Source: Glaciimonas sp. PCH181
GTDB lineage: Bacteria > Pseudomonadota > Gammaproteobacteria > Burkholderiales > Burkholderiaceae_D
NCBI RefSeq assembly: GCF_003056055.1
Contig: NZ_PYFP01000001.1
Span: forward strand, 744,001-808,000
Direction: 5' to 3'
Length of the DNA: 64,000 nucleotides
Part shown: piece after piece, positions 19,062 to 27,660 of the stretch
Layout: the number at the start of each line of letters is the position of its first letter
Numbering within the stretch: the first letter of the stretch is position 1
Translations under genes and position numbers: made by a program
Notes under the pieces: generated by a model
Database searches by the model: none
What the model was told of the DNA's origin: nothing
The model's input: the letters and a program-made list of their open reading frames with translations, nothing else

Positions 19062-19979
19062 ATGGCCACCGGTGGTGTGCGCCCTCGTACAAAATCGGTA
19101 TACGTATTCGTAGCTATGTTAGCCCTGAGCGGCGCGGTGCTCACGGGTACGGCCTATGCGCAAGAGGCCGCAAAGCCCGCTGAAACCAGCAGCGTCACGT
19201 TGGATAACAAACAACCTGAGACGTTGGATGCGCAGCAAGAGATCAAGCAACCCGCCAAGCCGACAGAGACGGTCGCTGCATCGGCATCGGCGTCAATAGA
19301 TCCAAATACATTGCTGGATGCATCTATTCCAGCAGCTGATTTTGTCGCGCATCATCCAGCCGGCTCGGTGACCTCCGTCGTAGGTGCAGATGCCGTATTG
19401 ACCGATATCACGAAAGCACGTGCCGACGTTGAGTTACGCAGCCTGAATGAGCAACGGATTTGCTACAAAAAGTTTTTTACCAACCGCTGTTTAAATGCCG
19501 CGAAAGAGCAGCGGCGTCTGGCTTTAAAACAAATTCGTCCTCTTGAGGTTGAAGCGAACGCATTTAAACGACGCGCTACAGCGGACGATCGAGACAAAGC
19601 GCTGGCCGATCAAGCTGCCAAAGAAGGCATCGCAGCGCCTAAACGTGAGCAAGATCAAAAAGACAAAGAAATCACAACAGCGCGCAAAGTAAAAGAAGGA
19701 AATGAAAAAGCGGCTGCCGTCGAAACTAATACCAAATTACACGCTGGTGAGGCGGAAAAGCGTGTAACCGATAATGCGCAGAAATTGCAACGTATTCAGC
19801 AAACCGAAACTGCGAAGGCGGCTGAACGCGCTGCAAACAGGGCCGCTTTCATTAAAAAAGGGCAGGATGCTACGGCACGTCAACGTGATGTAGCGGAGAA
19901 AAAAGCGGAGAAAGAACGCCAATTAGCGGAAAAAAAGGCTGCTACCCCGCCTGCGTCTTCCACTCCGGCACAGCCATAA
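19062..19979 (+). CDS. Exported charged coiled-coil protein of unknown function
   Basis: From the ATG at 19062 (305 residues) there is a Sec signal peptide of about 33 residues ending TAYAQ. An upstream GTG at 19020 would give an over-long n-region. After a Thr/Ala/Glu-rich stretch comes a conserved-looking core with two Cys (ERICYKKFFTNRCLNAAKEQ), then about 120 residues of Lys/Glu/Ala/Arg-rich helix (KEQDQKDKEITTARKVKEGN-like), probably coiled coil, ending Pro/Ala-rich. I do not recognise a named family; similar charged periplasmic proteins are common in Burkholderiales. It ends before a strong bidirectional terminator. Confidence 0.8.
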   Translation: MATGGVRPRTKSVYVFVAMLALSGAVLTGTAYAQEAAKPAETSSVTLDNKQPETLDAQQEIKQPAKPTETVAASASASIDPNTLLDASIPAADFVAHHPAGSVTSVVGADAVLTDITKARADVELRSLNEQRICYKKFFTNRCLNAAKEQRRLALKQIRPLEVEANAFKRRATADDRDKALADQAAKEGIAAPKREQDQKDKEITTARKVKEGNEKAAAVETNTKLHAGEAEKRVTDNAQKLQRIQQTETAKAAERAANRAAFIKKGQDATARQRDVAEKKAEKERQLAEKKAATPPASSTPAQP

Positions 19980-20079
19980 TGCAAGAATGTTGTCATGGCT
20001 TTCGACTGACCTAAGACTGCCACAGGTTAATCAGAAGGCCATGCTCAAATGCATGTGCATCAAATTTCTTGCCGCTTTT

Positions 20080-20116
20080 AAAAATAGGCCGCGCTTTTTT
20101 GCGTCGGCCTATTTTT
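20080..20116. terminator. Bidirectional terminator between convergent genes
   Basis: AAAAATAGGCCG (20080-20091) pairs perfectly with CGGCCTATTTTT (20105-20116), with a smaller GCGC/GCG stem inside. The arms end in A and T runs, so it can terminate both the rightward gene ending at 19979 and the leftward gene ending at 20131. Confidence 0.93.
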
Positions 20117-20130
20117 ACGTTCGTTATTCG

Positions 20131-20883
20131 CTAAACCAGTTTAACGATAGCAAACGTACAATTATCAGCATTAATGCCAACAGCCCGCAGACGAGCCTGA
20201 GCGATCAACATTTCAGCCGCATCGCGTGGTTTATTCGCAGCAATCGCCGCACCCATTTCGACGTGGGTAAAATATGGCCAAAATCCGTCAGAGCATAACA
20301 AAAACATATCTCCGGCTTTTAGCCCGGTATAACGCGCTATCGACACTAGCGGATCTCCCACTTTAGAGCCAATCGCGTTCACGAGAACACTCGCCAAAGG
20401 ATGCGATTGCGCTTCGTCACGGGTAAGTTTGCCTTCACCGATCAACTTCTCTACGTACGAGTGATCAACCGTGTGTTCGACAAAATCTGGCCCCTTAAAG
20501 CGGTAAAGGCGCGAATCGCCCACATGACCCCATGTCGCCACGCCATTGGGTGCCAATACCAGCGCAACCATGGTGGTGTGCGGCTCTTTGTCGCTGGTCA
20601 CGCCGGCGAGTTTAATGATGGTGTGGGTTTCGCTGGCAATATCATGCAGCAATTGTTCTACCGTATCGCTGGCGGGAGCGAAGTCAGCGAATAGTTGTTT
20701 TGCGGTAGTGATGAGCTGATCGGCTGCGAGCGCGCCGCCGAGCCGTCCACCCATGCCATCGGCCAATACCGCCATCATGTAACCAGGCGCGTTGGGCGCA
20801 CCAAAAATGGCAACCCGGTCTTGTTGTTCTGCCCGGTCCCCGATGTGCTGTCCGGTCCCTGCGTCGATCTTGTATTGGCTCAT
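20131..20883 (-). CDS. PP2C-family serine/threonine phosphatase
   Basis: This is a 250-residue cytoplasmic Mg/Mn-dependent protein phosphatase, the length of stand-alone bacterial PP2C (Stp/PrpC type). Visible motifs are GDRAEQQDRVAI (about 15-26, with the catalytic Asp), VLADGMGGRLGG (39-50), TWGHVGDSRLYRF, VDHSYVEKL and FLLCSDGFWPY, with a final metal Asp in INADNCTFAIV. The match is complete, so it should be active. No partner kinase is adjacent. It is divergent from the YdcH-like gene. Confidence 0.93.
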   Translation of the reverse strand: MSQYKIDAGTGQHIGDRAEQQDRVAIFGAPNAPGYMMAVLADGMGGRLGGALAADQLITTAKQLFADFAPASDTVEQLLHDIASETHTIIKLAGVTSDKEPHTTMVALVLAPNGVATWGHVGDSRLYRFKGPDFVEHTVDHSYVEKLIGEGKLTRDEAQSHPLASVLVNAIGSKVGDPLVSIARYTGLKAGDMFLLCSDGFWPYFTHVEMGAAIAANKPRDAAEMLIAQARLRAVGINADNCTFAIVKLV

Positions 20884-21097
20884 TCGTCTGGGTAGATTAA
20901 ACTGCGCTCTTGTTATGAATATTTTAAATACGGATTAATTTAACCACTCACTTGATGGTCAGTCTGCAAAGACCGATTCGACAGAGCGATGCTGGTATCC
21001 GAAATTTTTCTGAAAATCATTATACGTAAGAATGATCTCTCTTTTAAAGTGAGATTATTCTCTAGAATTCATTGAATTTCATTGCTGGAATGTGACT

Positions 21098-21298
21098 ATG
21101 CTAGATCGGGAAGATATTCTCCGCCGCATCATTGAACTGGAAGTTGAGCATCGCGATCTTGACGCAGTGATTGATGTGATGACACACGACTTACGGCGTG
21201 AAGAGTTACAATTGCGGCGCTTAAAGAAGCGTAAATTGCAGCTGAAAGACCACATTACGCTACTGAGAATGCAACTAATTCCTGATATTCCTGCATAG
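21098..21298 (+). CDS. YdcH-family (DUF465) small helical protein
   Basis: This is a 66-residue all-helical protein from the ATG at 21098; an in-frame GTG lies two codons earlier. LDREDILRRIIELEVEHRDL, then LRRLKKRKLQLKDHITLLRM, is a two-helix hairpin with the Glu-His-x-x-Leu and Lys-x-x-Leu-Lys-Asp pattern of the YdcH/DUF465 family, whose function is unknown. An imperfect inverted repeat (AATGATCTC / GAGATTATT, about 21030-21060) lies just upstream. It is monocistronic. Confidence 0.82.
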   Translation: MLDREDILRRIIELEVEHRDLDAVIDVMTHDLRREELQLRRLKKRKLQLKDHITLLRMQLIPDIPA

Positions 21299-21419
21299 GA
21301 ACCGTCACCTCTGAAGCGTTAGTTTCGCCCTTTCGCGACAGAACCGGCAAAGTTGATTTTTTAGTTGCTTTCTTTATATGCTTTTTATTTTATCCCGTGC
21401 TTGACTACAGTAAGTTACC

Positions 21420-23474
21420 TTGACCGAAGAACTATCCTCCCCCATTGCTGAAAACGCACCACCCGCTGGCACCCACGACGCCGATATCGATCAGTTATTT
21501 GGTCCAAACGGCCCCTTGGGACAAATTGTTGGCGGGTTTCGTCCGCGCCTGGCGCAAACCGATATGGCCAAAGCTATTGCCGAGGCCATCGCACAGCAGA
21601 CCACCTTAATTGCTGAAGCCGGTACGGGTACTGGCAAAACCTTCGCTTATCTGGTGCCCGCCTTGTTATGGGGCGGCAAGGTCATCGTCTCCACCGGCAC
21701 CAAGAATTTGCAGGATCAATTATTCTTGCGTGACATTCCGACCGTGCGTAAAGCCCTCAGCGCGCCGGTATCGATTGCCTTATTAAAAGGTCGCGCTAAC
21801 TACGTCTGCCATTTTCATCTGGAACGGACCTTGCAAAACGGGCGGATGACATCGCGGGAGGATGTCGGTCACTTACGCGAGATTTCGCGCTTCATGAAAA
21901 CCACCAGCTCTGGCGATAAGGCCGAGTTGGCGAAAGTACCTGAAACCGCATTGATTTGGAATTTGGTAACCTCTACCCGAGATACTTGTCTCGGCGCGGA
22001 ATGTCAGTATTACCAGGATTGCTTTGTCATGAAGGCGCGCAAAGAAGCGCAGCAGGCCGACGTTGTAGTGGTAAATCATCATCTATTCTTTGCCGATGTT
22101 GCGTTAAAAGACACCGGGGTAGCGGAACTATTGCCTTCTGCCAATACGATTATTTTTGATGAGGCGCACCAATTACCTGAAGTCGCTACGTTATTTTTTG
22201 GCGATACTGTCTCGACTTCTCAGATTCTTGAATTATGCCGAGACGTATTGGCCGAAGGCTTATCTCATGCTCGGGATGGTGCTGACTGGGCCAAGGTTGT
22301 AATGCCAGTCGAGAAGGCCGCGCGCGATTTACGTCTGGCATTTCCGCAAGATGTCGTGCGCCTTTCGCTCAATCAAATCGCGCCATCCAGCATCTTTTTT
22401 CCCGCACTGGAGACATTACGCCAAGAGTTCGACGGCATGATCGCAACGCTCGAAAAACAGGCTGAACGTGCCGAAACCATCGAACAATGCCGTACCCGCG
22501 CCATCGAACTTGGGATGCGAATCGATAGCTGGAACAAACAAGATACAGTCAAAACCAAGACAAAAACCAGCACTAGCAGCACCAAGGACGCCGTGCATGC
22601 CGATCCTGAAGGCCGCGTGCTCTGGGTAGAAGCCTTTTCGACATCGTTGCAATTGCATCAGACTCCGCTTTCCATCGCCCCGATTTTTAACAAACAGCGC
22701 GAGGGTGTGCCGCGTACCTGGATTTTTACGTCAGCTACGTTGGCCGTCAAAAATGATTTCCAGCATTACGCGTCACAAATGGGCCTGGCAGGGGAACCGG
22801 CGCAATCCTGGCCTAGTCCATTTGCATACAACGAACAAGGTTTGTTGTATGTCCCGCAAAACTTGCCACAGCCAAACTCACCGGAATATACCGATGCGGT
22901 GATTGATGCGGCGCTGCCGGTCATCGAGGCAGCAGGCGGGCGTACTTTTCTGCTTTGCACCTCTTTACGGGCGGTAAATCGTGCTGCGGAAAGGTTGCGC
23001 GCAGAGTTCGAAGAGCGCAAGCTACCGTTTCCGTTACTAGTACAAGGCGAGGCTGGTCGGACCGAATTGTTAGACCGTTTTCGTGCCGCAGGAAATGCCG
23101 TCTTAATTGGTAGTCAAAGTTTTTGGGAAGGTGTCGATGTGCGTGGAGAAGCTTTGTCGCTAGTGATTATCGACAAATTGCCATTTTCCCCACCAGACGA
23201 TCCTGTATTGGCGGCGCGTATCGAAGCGCTGGAAAAAAAGGGAATGAACGGTTTCATGCATCACCAATTGCCTGCCGCGATTATTAATCTGAAGCAAGGA
23301 GCAGGGCGCTTGATTCGTGACGAAAGCGATCGTGGCGTATTAATGATTTGCGATCCCCGTCTGATTTCAAAGGGCTACGGAAAACGTATCTGGCAAAGCT
23401 TGCCGCCGTTTAAACGGACTCGTGATCTCGACGTGGTAACGGCGTTTTGGCGCACCGATTCGTCAAGCAATTGA
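21420..23474 (+). CDS. DinG/YoaA-family ATP-dependent DNA helicase (XPD-like, Fe-S)
   Basis: This 684-residue SF2 helicase is of the DinG/YoaA branch, 5'-3' enzymes acting on damaged or R-loop DNA. It starts with TTG at 21420 (MTEELSSPIAENAPPAG); there is no ATG before the conserved domain. Walker A is EAGTGTGKTF (residues 66-75) and the DEAH box is 247-250 (FDEAHQLP). Four Cys at 130, 190, 195 and 201 are placed as [4Fe-4S] ligands between motifs I and II, as in XPD-like helicases. The C-terminal half shows TWIFTSATLAV, GSQSFWEGVDVRGE and LKQGAGRLIRDESDRG (motif VI). The ending, with IDKLPFSPPDDPVLAARIEA, suggests YoaA more than DinG. Confidence 0.93.
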   Translation: MTEELSSPIAENAPPAGTHDADIDQLFGPNGPLGQIVGGFRPRLAQTDMAKAIAEAIAQQTTLIAEAGTGTGKTFAYLVPALLWGGKVIVSTGTKNLQDQLFLRDIPTVRKALSAPVSIALLKGRANYVCHFHLERTLQNGRMTSREDVGHLREISRFMKTTSSGDKAELAKVPETALIWNLVTSTRDTCLGAECQYYQDCFVMKARKEAQQADVVVVNHHLFFADVALKDTGVAELLPSANTIIFDEAHQLPEVATLFFGDTVSTSQILELCRDVLAEGLSHARDGADWAKVVMPVEKAARDLRLAFPQDVVRLSLNQIAPSSIFFPALETLRQEFDGMIATLEKQAERAETIEQCRTRAIELGMRIDSWNKQDTVKTKTKTSTSSTKDAVHADPEGRVLWVEAFSTSLQLHQTPLSIAPIFNKQREGVPRTWIFTSATLAVKNDFQHYASQMGLAGEPAQSWPSPFAYNEQGLLYVPQNLPQPNSPEYTDAVIDAALPVIEAAGGRTFLLCTSLRAVNRAAERLRAEFEERKLPFPLLVQGEAGRTELLDRFRAAGNAVLIGSQSFWEGVDVRGEALSLVIIDKLPFSPPDDPVLAARIEALEKKGMNGFMHHQLPAAIINLKQGAGRLIRDESDRGVLMICDPRLISKGYGKRIWQSLPPFKRTRDLDVVTAFWRTDSSSN

Positions 23475-23527
23475 TCTAAAGATGTAATTCGCAAAATAGT
23501 GGGCCGCCGCCCCGGTAAAGTGTTTCT

Positions 23528-23545
23528 CTGTCATTAACCTGTAAT
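23528..23545 (+). promoter_or_regulatory. Pho box upstream of ppx
   Basis: CTGTCAT (23528-23534), a TAAC spacer and CTGTAAT (23539-23545) form two 7-bp direct repeats with an 11-bp period, matching the PhoB consensus (CTGTCAT, 4-bp spacer, CTGTCAT) in 13 of 14 repeat positions. It lies 137 bases before the ppx start. This points to phosphate-starvation control of exopolyphosphatase. Confidence 0.72.
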
Positions 23546-23682
23546 AATGCGGACTTATTGTCCGTACAGACATTAACAATATGTTTTATACGATTCTGCG
23601 CTTCGTGCCGCAAACGTCAAAATATACCGTTCATGATTGTTTAATTAATACAGTTCCGTATTCAGTAGATTGAGAGGATGTG

Positions 23683-25137
23683 ATGTTTGCAGCAGTCGAT
23701 TTGGGTTCAAACAGCTTTCGTTTGCATATCGGCAAATACAATGGCGACGCGATACGCGTCATTAAAAGTGCGCGTGATCCGATTCGGTTGGCGGGTGGTC
23801 TTGATAGCAAAGGGAATTTGACCGAGGCCGCGATCCAGACTGCCCTTGATTCTCTTGCGCGCTTTCGCACTATTCTCGACGACTATCAGCTCGAAGCAGT
23901 CCGCGTCGTCGCGACCAATACCCTGCGTATCGCGAAGAACGCAGCAGCATTTCTACCCGCGGCAGAAGCCGCAATTGGCTATCCGATTGAAATTATCTCG
24001 GGCGAGGAAGAGGGGCGTCTCATTTATATGGGCGTTGCCAGCATGCTGCGCCTGCCAAATGAAAAGCGCTTGGTATTGGATATTGGCGGCGGCTCAACAG
24101 AGTTAATTTTAGGGCGTGGTCAACAAATTGAACGCGTGGAATCGTTTGGCATCGGCACCGTGAACCAAAGCCTGGCTTTTTTTGCCGATGGTTGTATTAC
24201 TGCTGCTGCATACGATGCGGCCATACTTTCAGCGCGTAGCCATTTCGAGGACGCCGCGCCGCCGTATCGCCCGCAAAACTGGACCAACGCTTACGGTTCA
24301 TCAGGCACAATCCGGGCGATTGCAGAAACCATCGAAAAAAATGGTCTCGGAGATCGGCGTTTATCCTACAAAAGCCTTGAGGCATTGAAGGAGCGCTTTA
24401 TCCAGATGGCGCATGTCACGCGTATCGATATGGTCGGTATGAAGCCGGATCGTGCTGCCGTGATTGTCGGTGGCGTTGCTGTGTTGAGCGGCTTGATGCA
24501 GGAATTAGGCATTGAAGTACTGACCCCGATTGAAGCCGGTTTACGCATGGGCGTAATGTGGGATTTACAACTCCGCGGCACGCGCCTGGATCGTCGCGAA
24601 CAGTCAGTTCGCGATTTTTCGCAACGTTTTCATGTCGACCAATTGCGCGCCAATCGGGTCGCCGAAACTGCCAGTGCGTTGTTTGGCATGCTGAAACCGA
24701 GTGATGACACACTAGAAAAGTATCTGCACTGGAGTGGCTTGCTGCACGAAGTCGGTCTGGTTGTATCGCAAAGCGGCTATCACAAACATGCGGCCTATCT
24801 GATTGCGAATGCCGATTTGCCCGGCTTTACCACCCGCGAGCAAAAAAATATGAGCCAAATGATACTCGGGCAAAAAGGTAATCTGCGCAAGCTTGGTGAA
24901 AGTTTACTGGATGCCGATTTTTCCAAAGCCGTGCTGGCACTGCGTCTTGCGGTCATGTTTTTGCATTCACGCATTGAGGTCAATCTGGATGAGTTACGCG
25001 TCAAAATGAAGAGCAAAATTGAGCTGGACATCAAACGTGAATGGGTCGCTAACCATCCGACCGCGACCTATTGGATGGAAAAAGAGCGTGAATGGTGGCG
25101 TGAAATTGGTGTGGAATTTGCGATAAAACGGAATTGA
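23683..25137 (+). CDS. ppx: Exopolyphosphatase (Ppx/GppA family)
   Basis: Ppx removes phosphate from polyphosphate ends; the family also includes pppGpp hydrolases. The ATG at 23683 gives 484 residues with a GAGAGG site 6 bases upstream. The ASKHA-fold signatures are present: AAVDLGSNSFRLHIGKYNG (phosphate-1 loop), VRVVATNTLRIAKNAA, the catalytic Glu region IISGEEEGRLIYMG and phosphate-2 LVLDIGGGSTELILGRG. The C-terminal helical HD-like domain (about 310-484) includes LLHEVGLVVSQSGYHKHAAY. Length and C-terminal domain favour Ppx. The Pho box supports a phosphate role. Confidence 0.95.
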   Translation: MFAAVDLGSNSFRLHIGKYNGDAIRVIKSARDPIRLAGGLDSKGNLTEAAIQTALDSLARFRTILDDYQLEAVRVVATNTLRIAKNAAAFLPAAEAAIGYPIEIISGEEEGRLIYMGVASMLRLPNEKRLVLDIGGGSTELILGRGQQIERVESFGIGTVNQSLAFFADGCITAAAYDAAILSARSHFEDAAPPYRPQNWTNAYGSSGTIRAIAETIEKNGLGDRRLSYKSLEALKERFIQMAHVTRIDMVGMKPDRAAVIVGGVAVLSGLMQELGIEVLTPIEAGLRMGVMWDLQLRGTRLDRREQSVRDFSQRFHVDQLRANRVAETASALFGMLKPSDDTLEKYLHWSGLLHEVGLVVSQSGYHKHAAYLIANADLPGFTTREQKNMSQMILGQKGNLRKLGESLLDADFSKAVLALRLAVMFLHSRIEVNLDELRVKMKSKIELDIKREWVANHPTATYWMEKEREWWREIGVEFAIKRN

Positions 25138-25198
25138 TCGAGAACTTTTGCTAGCAGAATCGCTAGTAAATCGTCACTGAAATCACGCCTTCACATAA

Positions 25199-25225
25199 AA
25201 ATATCCGCTGATCAAGCGGATATTT
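25199..25225. terminator. Terminator hairpin between ppx and the convergent binding-protein gene
   Basis: AAATATCCGCT (25199-25209) pairs perfectly with AGCGGATATTT (25215-25225) around GATCA. On the minus strand the stem runs straight into TTTTTAT, so it is a good intrinsic terminator for the leftward gene ending at 25316. It may also end ppx. Confidence 0.82.
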
Positions 25226-25315
25226 GACGTTTTGGCCTGTGTAATAACATTGTTCTCAACGGGAGCGCACGTCATCGGCCCATTAACAAAGCAATGCGCC
25301 CCGTCCAACAGCAAA

Positions 25316-26455
25316 CTAAAAAGTCAGCCCATTTGCCTTATTGAAGAGAGCAATGTCGACATACTCGGATAAATGATTGCTAGTTGGCGTGGCACCGATA
25401 ATGTAGCCACCTACATCTACACCGCCTTTAGGTAGTTTGAAGTCGTGCAGGGCTATTCCAGCGCCGTTGCGAGCCCGTATAAGCTGGACCCAGGACTTTG
25501 CCGCGAAATAGCCTTCCAGGGTGAATGATGAGACCGGTTCGTCCCGATATTTTTTCATCATATCCAAATGCTCAAGCTGAATCTGTGAGCTTCCCCTATT
25601 CGGATTGGGAACTACTTGCGAGAATACCGTCCATTCAACTGCCTGGGCGCCGGCTAATTGCCGCAGCATCGGTAAGTTGGTTAAAGACGAGCCAGCGACA
25701 AATGTGTGTGGCGCGTATGTGCGAAACTTCTTCAGAAACATACCTGTGCTGACCGTGTCGGCAATCACCATTACAAAACTTGGTTTTGCCGCACCCAAAT
25801 TGGCGATTGCTTTGATGTTGCTCGCATTCTGGCTGGTTAAGTTAACCGTCCCACTTAACTTTATGCCAGTCGATTTTATTTCCGCCATCAGGCTGTGATA
25901 GGCCTCGATATTCGTCGGTGAGGGTTGATAAACCAGGCCGATGTCTTTAATGCCGAGTTTTCCAAAATGAGAAAAGATATAACGCATCTCTTGCCGATAA
26001 CTGGGACGCCACAATAAAATGGATGCGTCTTGGGGATAATCTGCGCCGGCCAAAGGTGCGTACAGCAGCAGTCCGCTGCGCTGAAATACCGGTGCAGTCA
26101 GCGTCGCCTGCGTGACCTCGTCCCCTACGCCCCCAAACAAATAGTCGACATGGCGTTTTTCGATAAGCTCTGTCACCGCCTTCACCGCAGATGCTGGTTG
26201 CCCTTGGTCATCTATCGTCAGGTATTGGATATGACGGCCGTTTATACCGCCATTGGCATTCAGAGCGTCAAAATAAGTCTTGATGCCAGCGACATAGTCA
26301 CGTCCCAGATCGGCATTCGGCCCAGATAAATCAATTGCCTGTCCGACGAGAATATTCTCGCCAGCGATCTTCGCGGCGAAGGAGGGCGCTAACGTGACGC
26401 AAAATATTAAGATCAACAACAAATTAAGGTGTAAATATTTACGCGCCGATATCAT
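25316..26455 (-). CDS. Periplasmic ABC-transporter binding protein (Leu/Ile/Val or amide type), orphan
   Basis: This 379-residue exported protein has a signal peptide of about 28 residues ending PSFAA. The mature part is a type I periplasmic binding fold of the branched-chain amino acid/amide (LivJ/UrtA) group: ILVGQAIDLSGPNADLGRDY, FDALNANGGINGRHIQYLTI, and VDYLFGGVGDEVTQATL. No permease or ATPase genes adjoin it, so it may feed a distant transporter or act as a sensor partner. The ligand cannot be inferred. It is convergent with ppx and divergent from the H1-like gene. Confidence 0.88.
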   Translation of the reverse strand: MISARKYLHLNLLLILIFCVTLAPSFAAKIAGENILVGQAIDLSGPNADLGRDYVAGIKTYFDALNANGGINGRHIQYLTIDDQGQPASAVKAVTELIEKRHVDYLFGGVGDEVTQATLTAPVFQRSGLLLYAPLAGADYPQDASILLWRPSYRQEMRYIFSHFGKLGIKDIGLVYQPSPTNIEAYHSLMAEIKSTGIKLSGTVNLTSQNASNIKAIANLGAAKPSFVMVIADTVSTGMFLKKFRTYAPHTFVAGSSLTNLPMLRQLAGAQAVEWTVFSQVVPNPNRGSSQIQLEHLDMMKKYRDEPVSSFTLEGYFAAKSWVQLIRARNGAGIALHDFKLPKGGVDVGGYIIGATPTSNHLSEYVDIALFNKANGLTF

Positions 26456-26607
26456 AATATTAGGGATAAAAAAGATGAGACATTGAACGATTCTCTGCGG
26501 GAATTGTTACAAGATGATGAAAATACATAAGGTTATCGGCAAACATATGTTGCCAATCCCGAATAAATTGCATATATTATTTATACTATTTAATTTAAGG
26601 AGTATTT

Positions 26608-27120
26608 ATGGTTACCAGAACACCCGCCAAACCAACCGTCGCTGCCCCCAAAAAACCAGTTGTTAAAGCACCGGTTCAGAAGGCAAAGCCAGCAGCTAAA
26701 GTTGCCGCGGTCGCTCCGAAAAAACCTGTTGCAGTGAAGAAGCCTGTTGTAGCAAAGAAAGCTGCCCCAGCAAAAGCCTCCGTCGCGCCAGCGCCAAAAA
26801 GTGCAGCTAGTGCAACAACTTCACCAGCCGCTAAAGCGATTGCAGCCCCGACCGTTATCCGTGCTAAACCGGTTCCTGAGCCAAAATTGAAGGCAAAGAA
26901 AGCTAAACTGGTGCGTGACAGTTTCACGATGCCGGAAGATGAATATCAAGTGTTGAGTGATGTTAAGAAGGCTTGCCTGAAAGCTGGTCTGGCAGTGAAG
27001 AAAAGCGAATTGTTGCGTATCGGTGTAGCTTTAATCAAAGATCTGGATAATGCCAAATTGAAAGCAGCGATTGCTAACCTGCCATTGGTAAAAGCCGGTC
27101 GTCCAAAAAAAGATAAATAA
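26608..27120 (+). CDS. Histone H1-like basic DNA-binding protein
   Basis: This 170-residue very basic protein has two parts. Residues 1-95 are an Ala/Lys/Pro repeat tail (blocks such as PKKPV, VKKPVVAKK and PAKA), like the eukaryotic H1 tail and bacterial AlgP/HctB-type proteins. Residues 98-165 are a folded part (LVRDSFTMPEDEYQVLSDVK, then GLAVKKSELLRIGVALIKDL) that looks helical and DNA- or protein-binding, ending with an AT-hook-like GRPKK. Similar two-part proteins occur in Burkholderiales. A role in nucleoid compaction is inferred. A strong AAGGAG site lies 6 bases before the ATG, suggesting high expression, and a terminator follows. Confidence 0.82.
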   Translation: MVTRTPAKPTVAAPKKPVVKAPVQKAKPAAKVAAVAPKKPVAVKKPVVAKKAAPAKASVAPAPKSAASATTSPAAKAIAAPTVIRAKPVPEPKLKAKKAKLVRDSFTMPEDEYQVLSDVKKACLKAGLAVKKSELLRIGVALIKDLDNAKLKAAIANLPLVKAGRPKKDK

Positions 27121-27141
27121 ATCCAAAAAAATGAATGGGAG

Positions 27142-27167
27142 AGCGGCGCATGTCGCTTTCTTTTTTT
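27142..27167 (+). terminator. Rho-independent terminator of the H1-like gene
   Basis: AGCGGC (27142-27147) pairs with GTCGCT (27152-27157) with one G-T pair, loop GCAT, followed by TTCTTTTTTT. Confidence 0.75.
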
Positions 27168-27660
27168 AGCCTGCGTAGTCGTATTACAGAGTAAAGACCG
27201 CACTCCGGTGACGATGTCATCAATAGATACCAATAAAAGAGATTATTGATCTGCCGATAATTGAAATGGCCGACATTTTCTTTCGCTTTATTCCCCTCGG
27301 CATCCTGCGCTTCAACACTGCTCACAAATCCTGCTTACCCCACACGAATCTGCTTCAAGTCTCATCAAATAGCCATATTTAGCTGGATGGATAGCGCCGC
27401 ACCGATCTTGGCCCCTCGGCAGGAAGTTTCAACCAATGCTTAGCTCATTCTCACTTCCAGCCCTTATTTTTTATCCCCTCTAATAACACCGGTAGCGAAA
27501 CCATTCTGTATTTCTAATTGTTGAGGAAGAAGGTCTTTTTTTGAAAGTAAACCTTCTTTGGCCAAATTACTATCGTCGCCAAAAAATGTGGTTTTTGAAT
27601 AAAACATCCGTTCATTAGCCCGTCCTTCCCGATTTTTACATACGAAAGAGCGTTCGCTTC
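27168..27660. other. Non-coding stretch upstream of the giant toxin-like gene
   Basis: About 490 bases have no supported gene. An imperfect hairpin with AAGAAGGT / ACCTTCTT arms lies near 27527-27557, with a T-run in its loop. The promoter of the 1744-residue gene should be here. I found no TTCG-N16-TTCG (hrpII-type) box, no tRNA and no integrase remnant. Confidence 0.5.

Noticed and set aside
21003..21022. Possible Fur box (TGAAAATCATTATAC) upstream of the YdcH-like gene
   Set aside because: Only one half matches the 19-bp consensus well; about 13 of 19 positions fit, which is common in AT-rich DNA, and no iron gene adjoins it.
27481..27660. hrpII-type (TTCG-N16-TTCG) box upstream of the giant toxin-like gene
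   Set aside because: Only one TTCG lies close to the start and no partner is found at the required distance.
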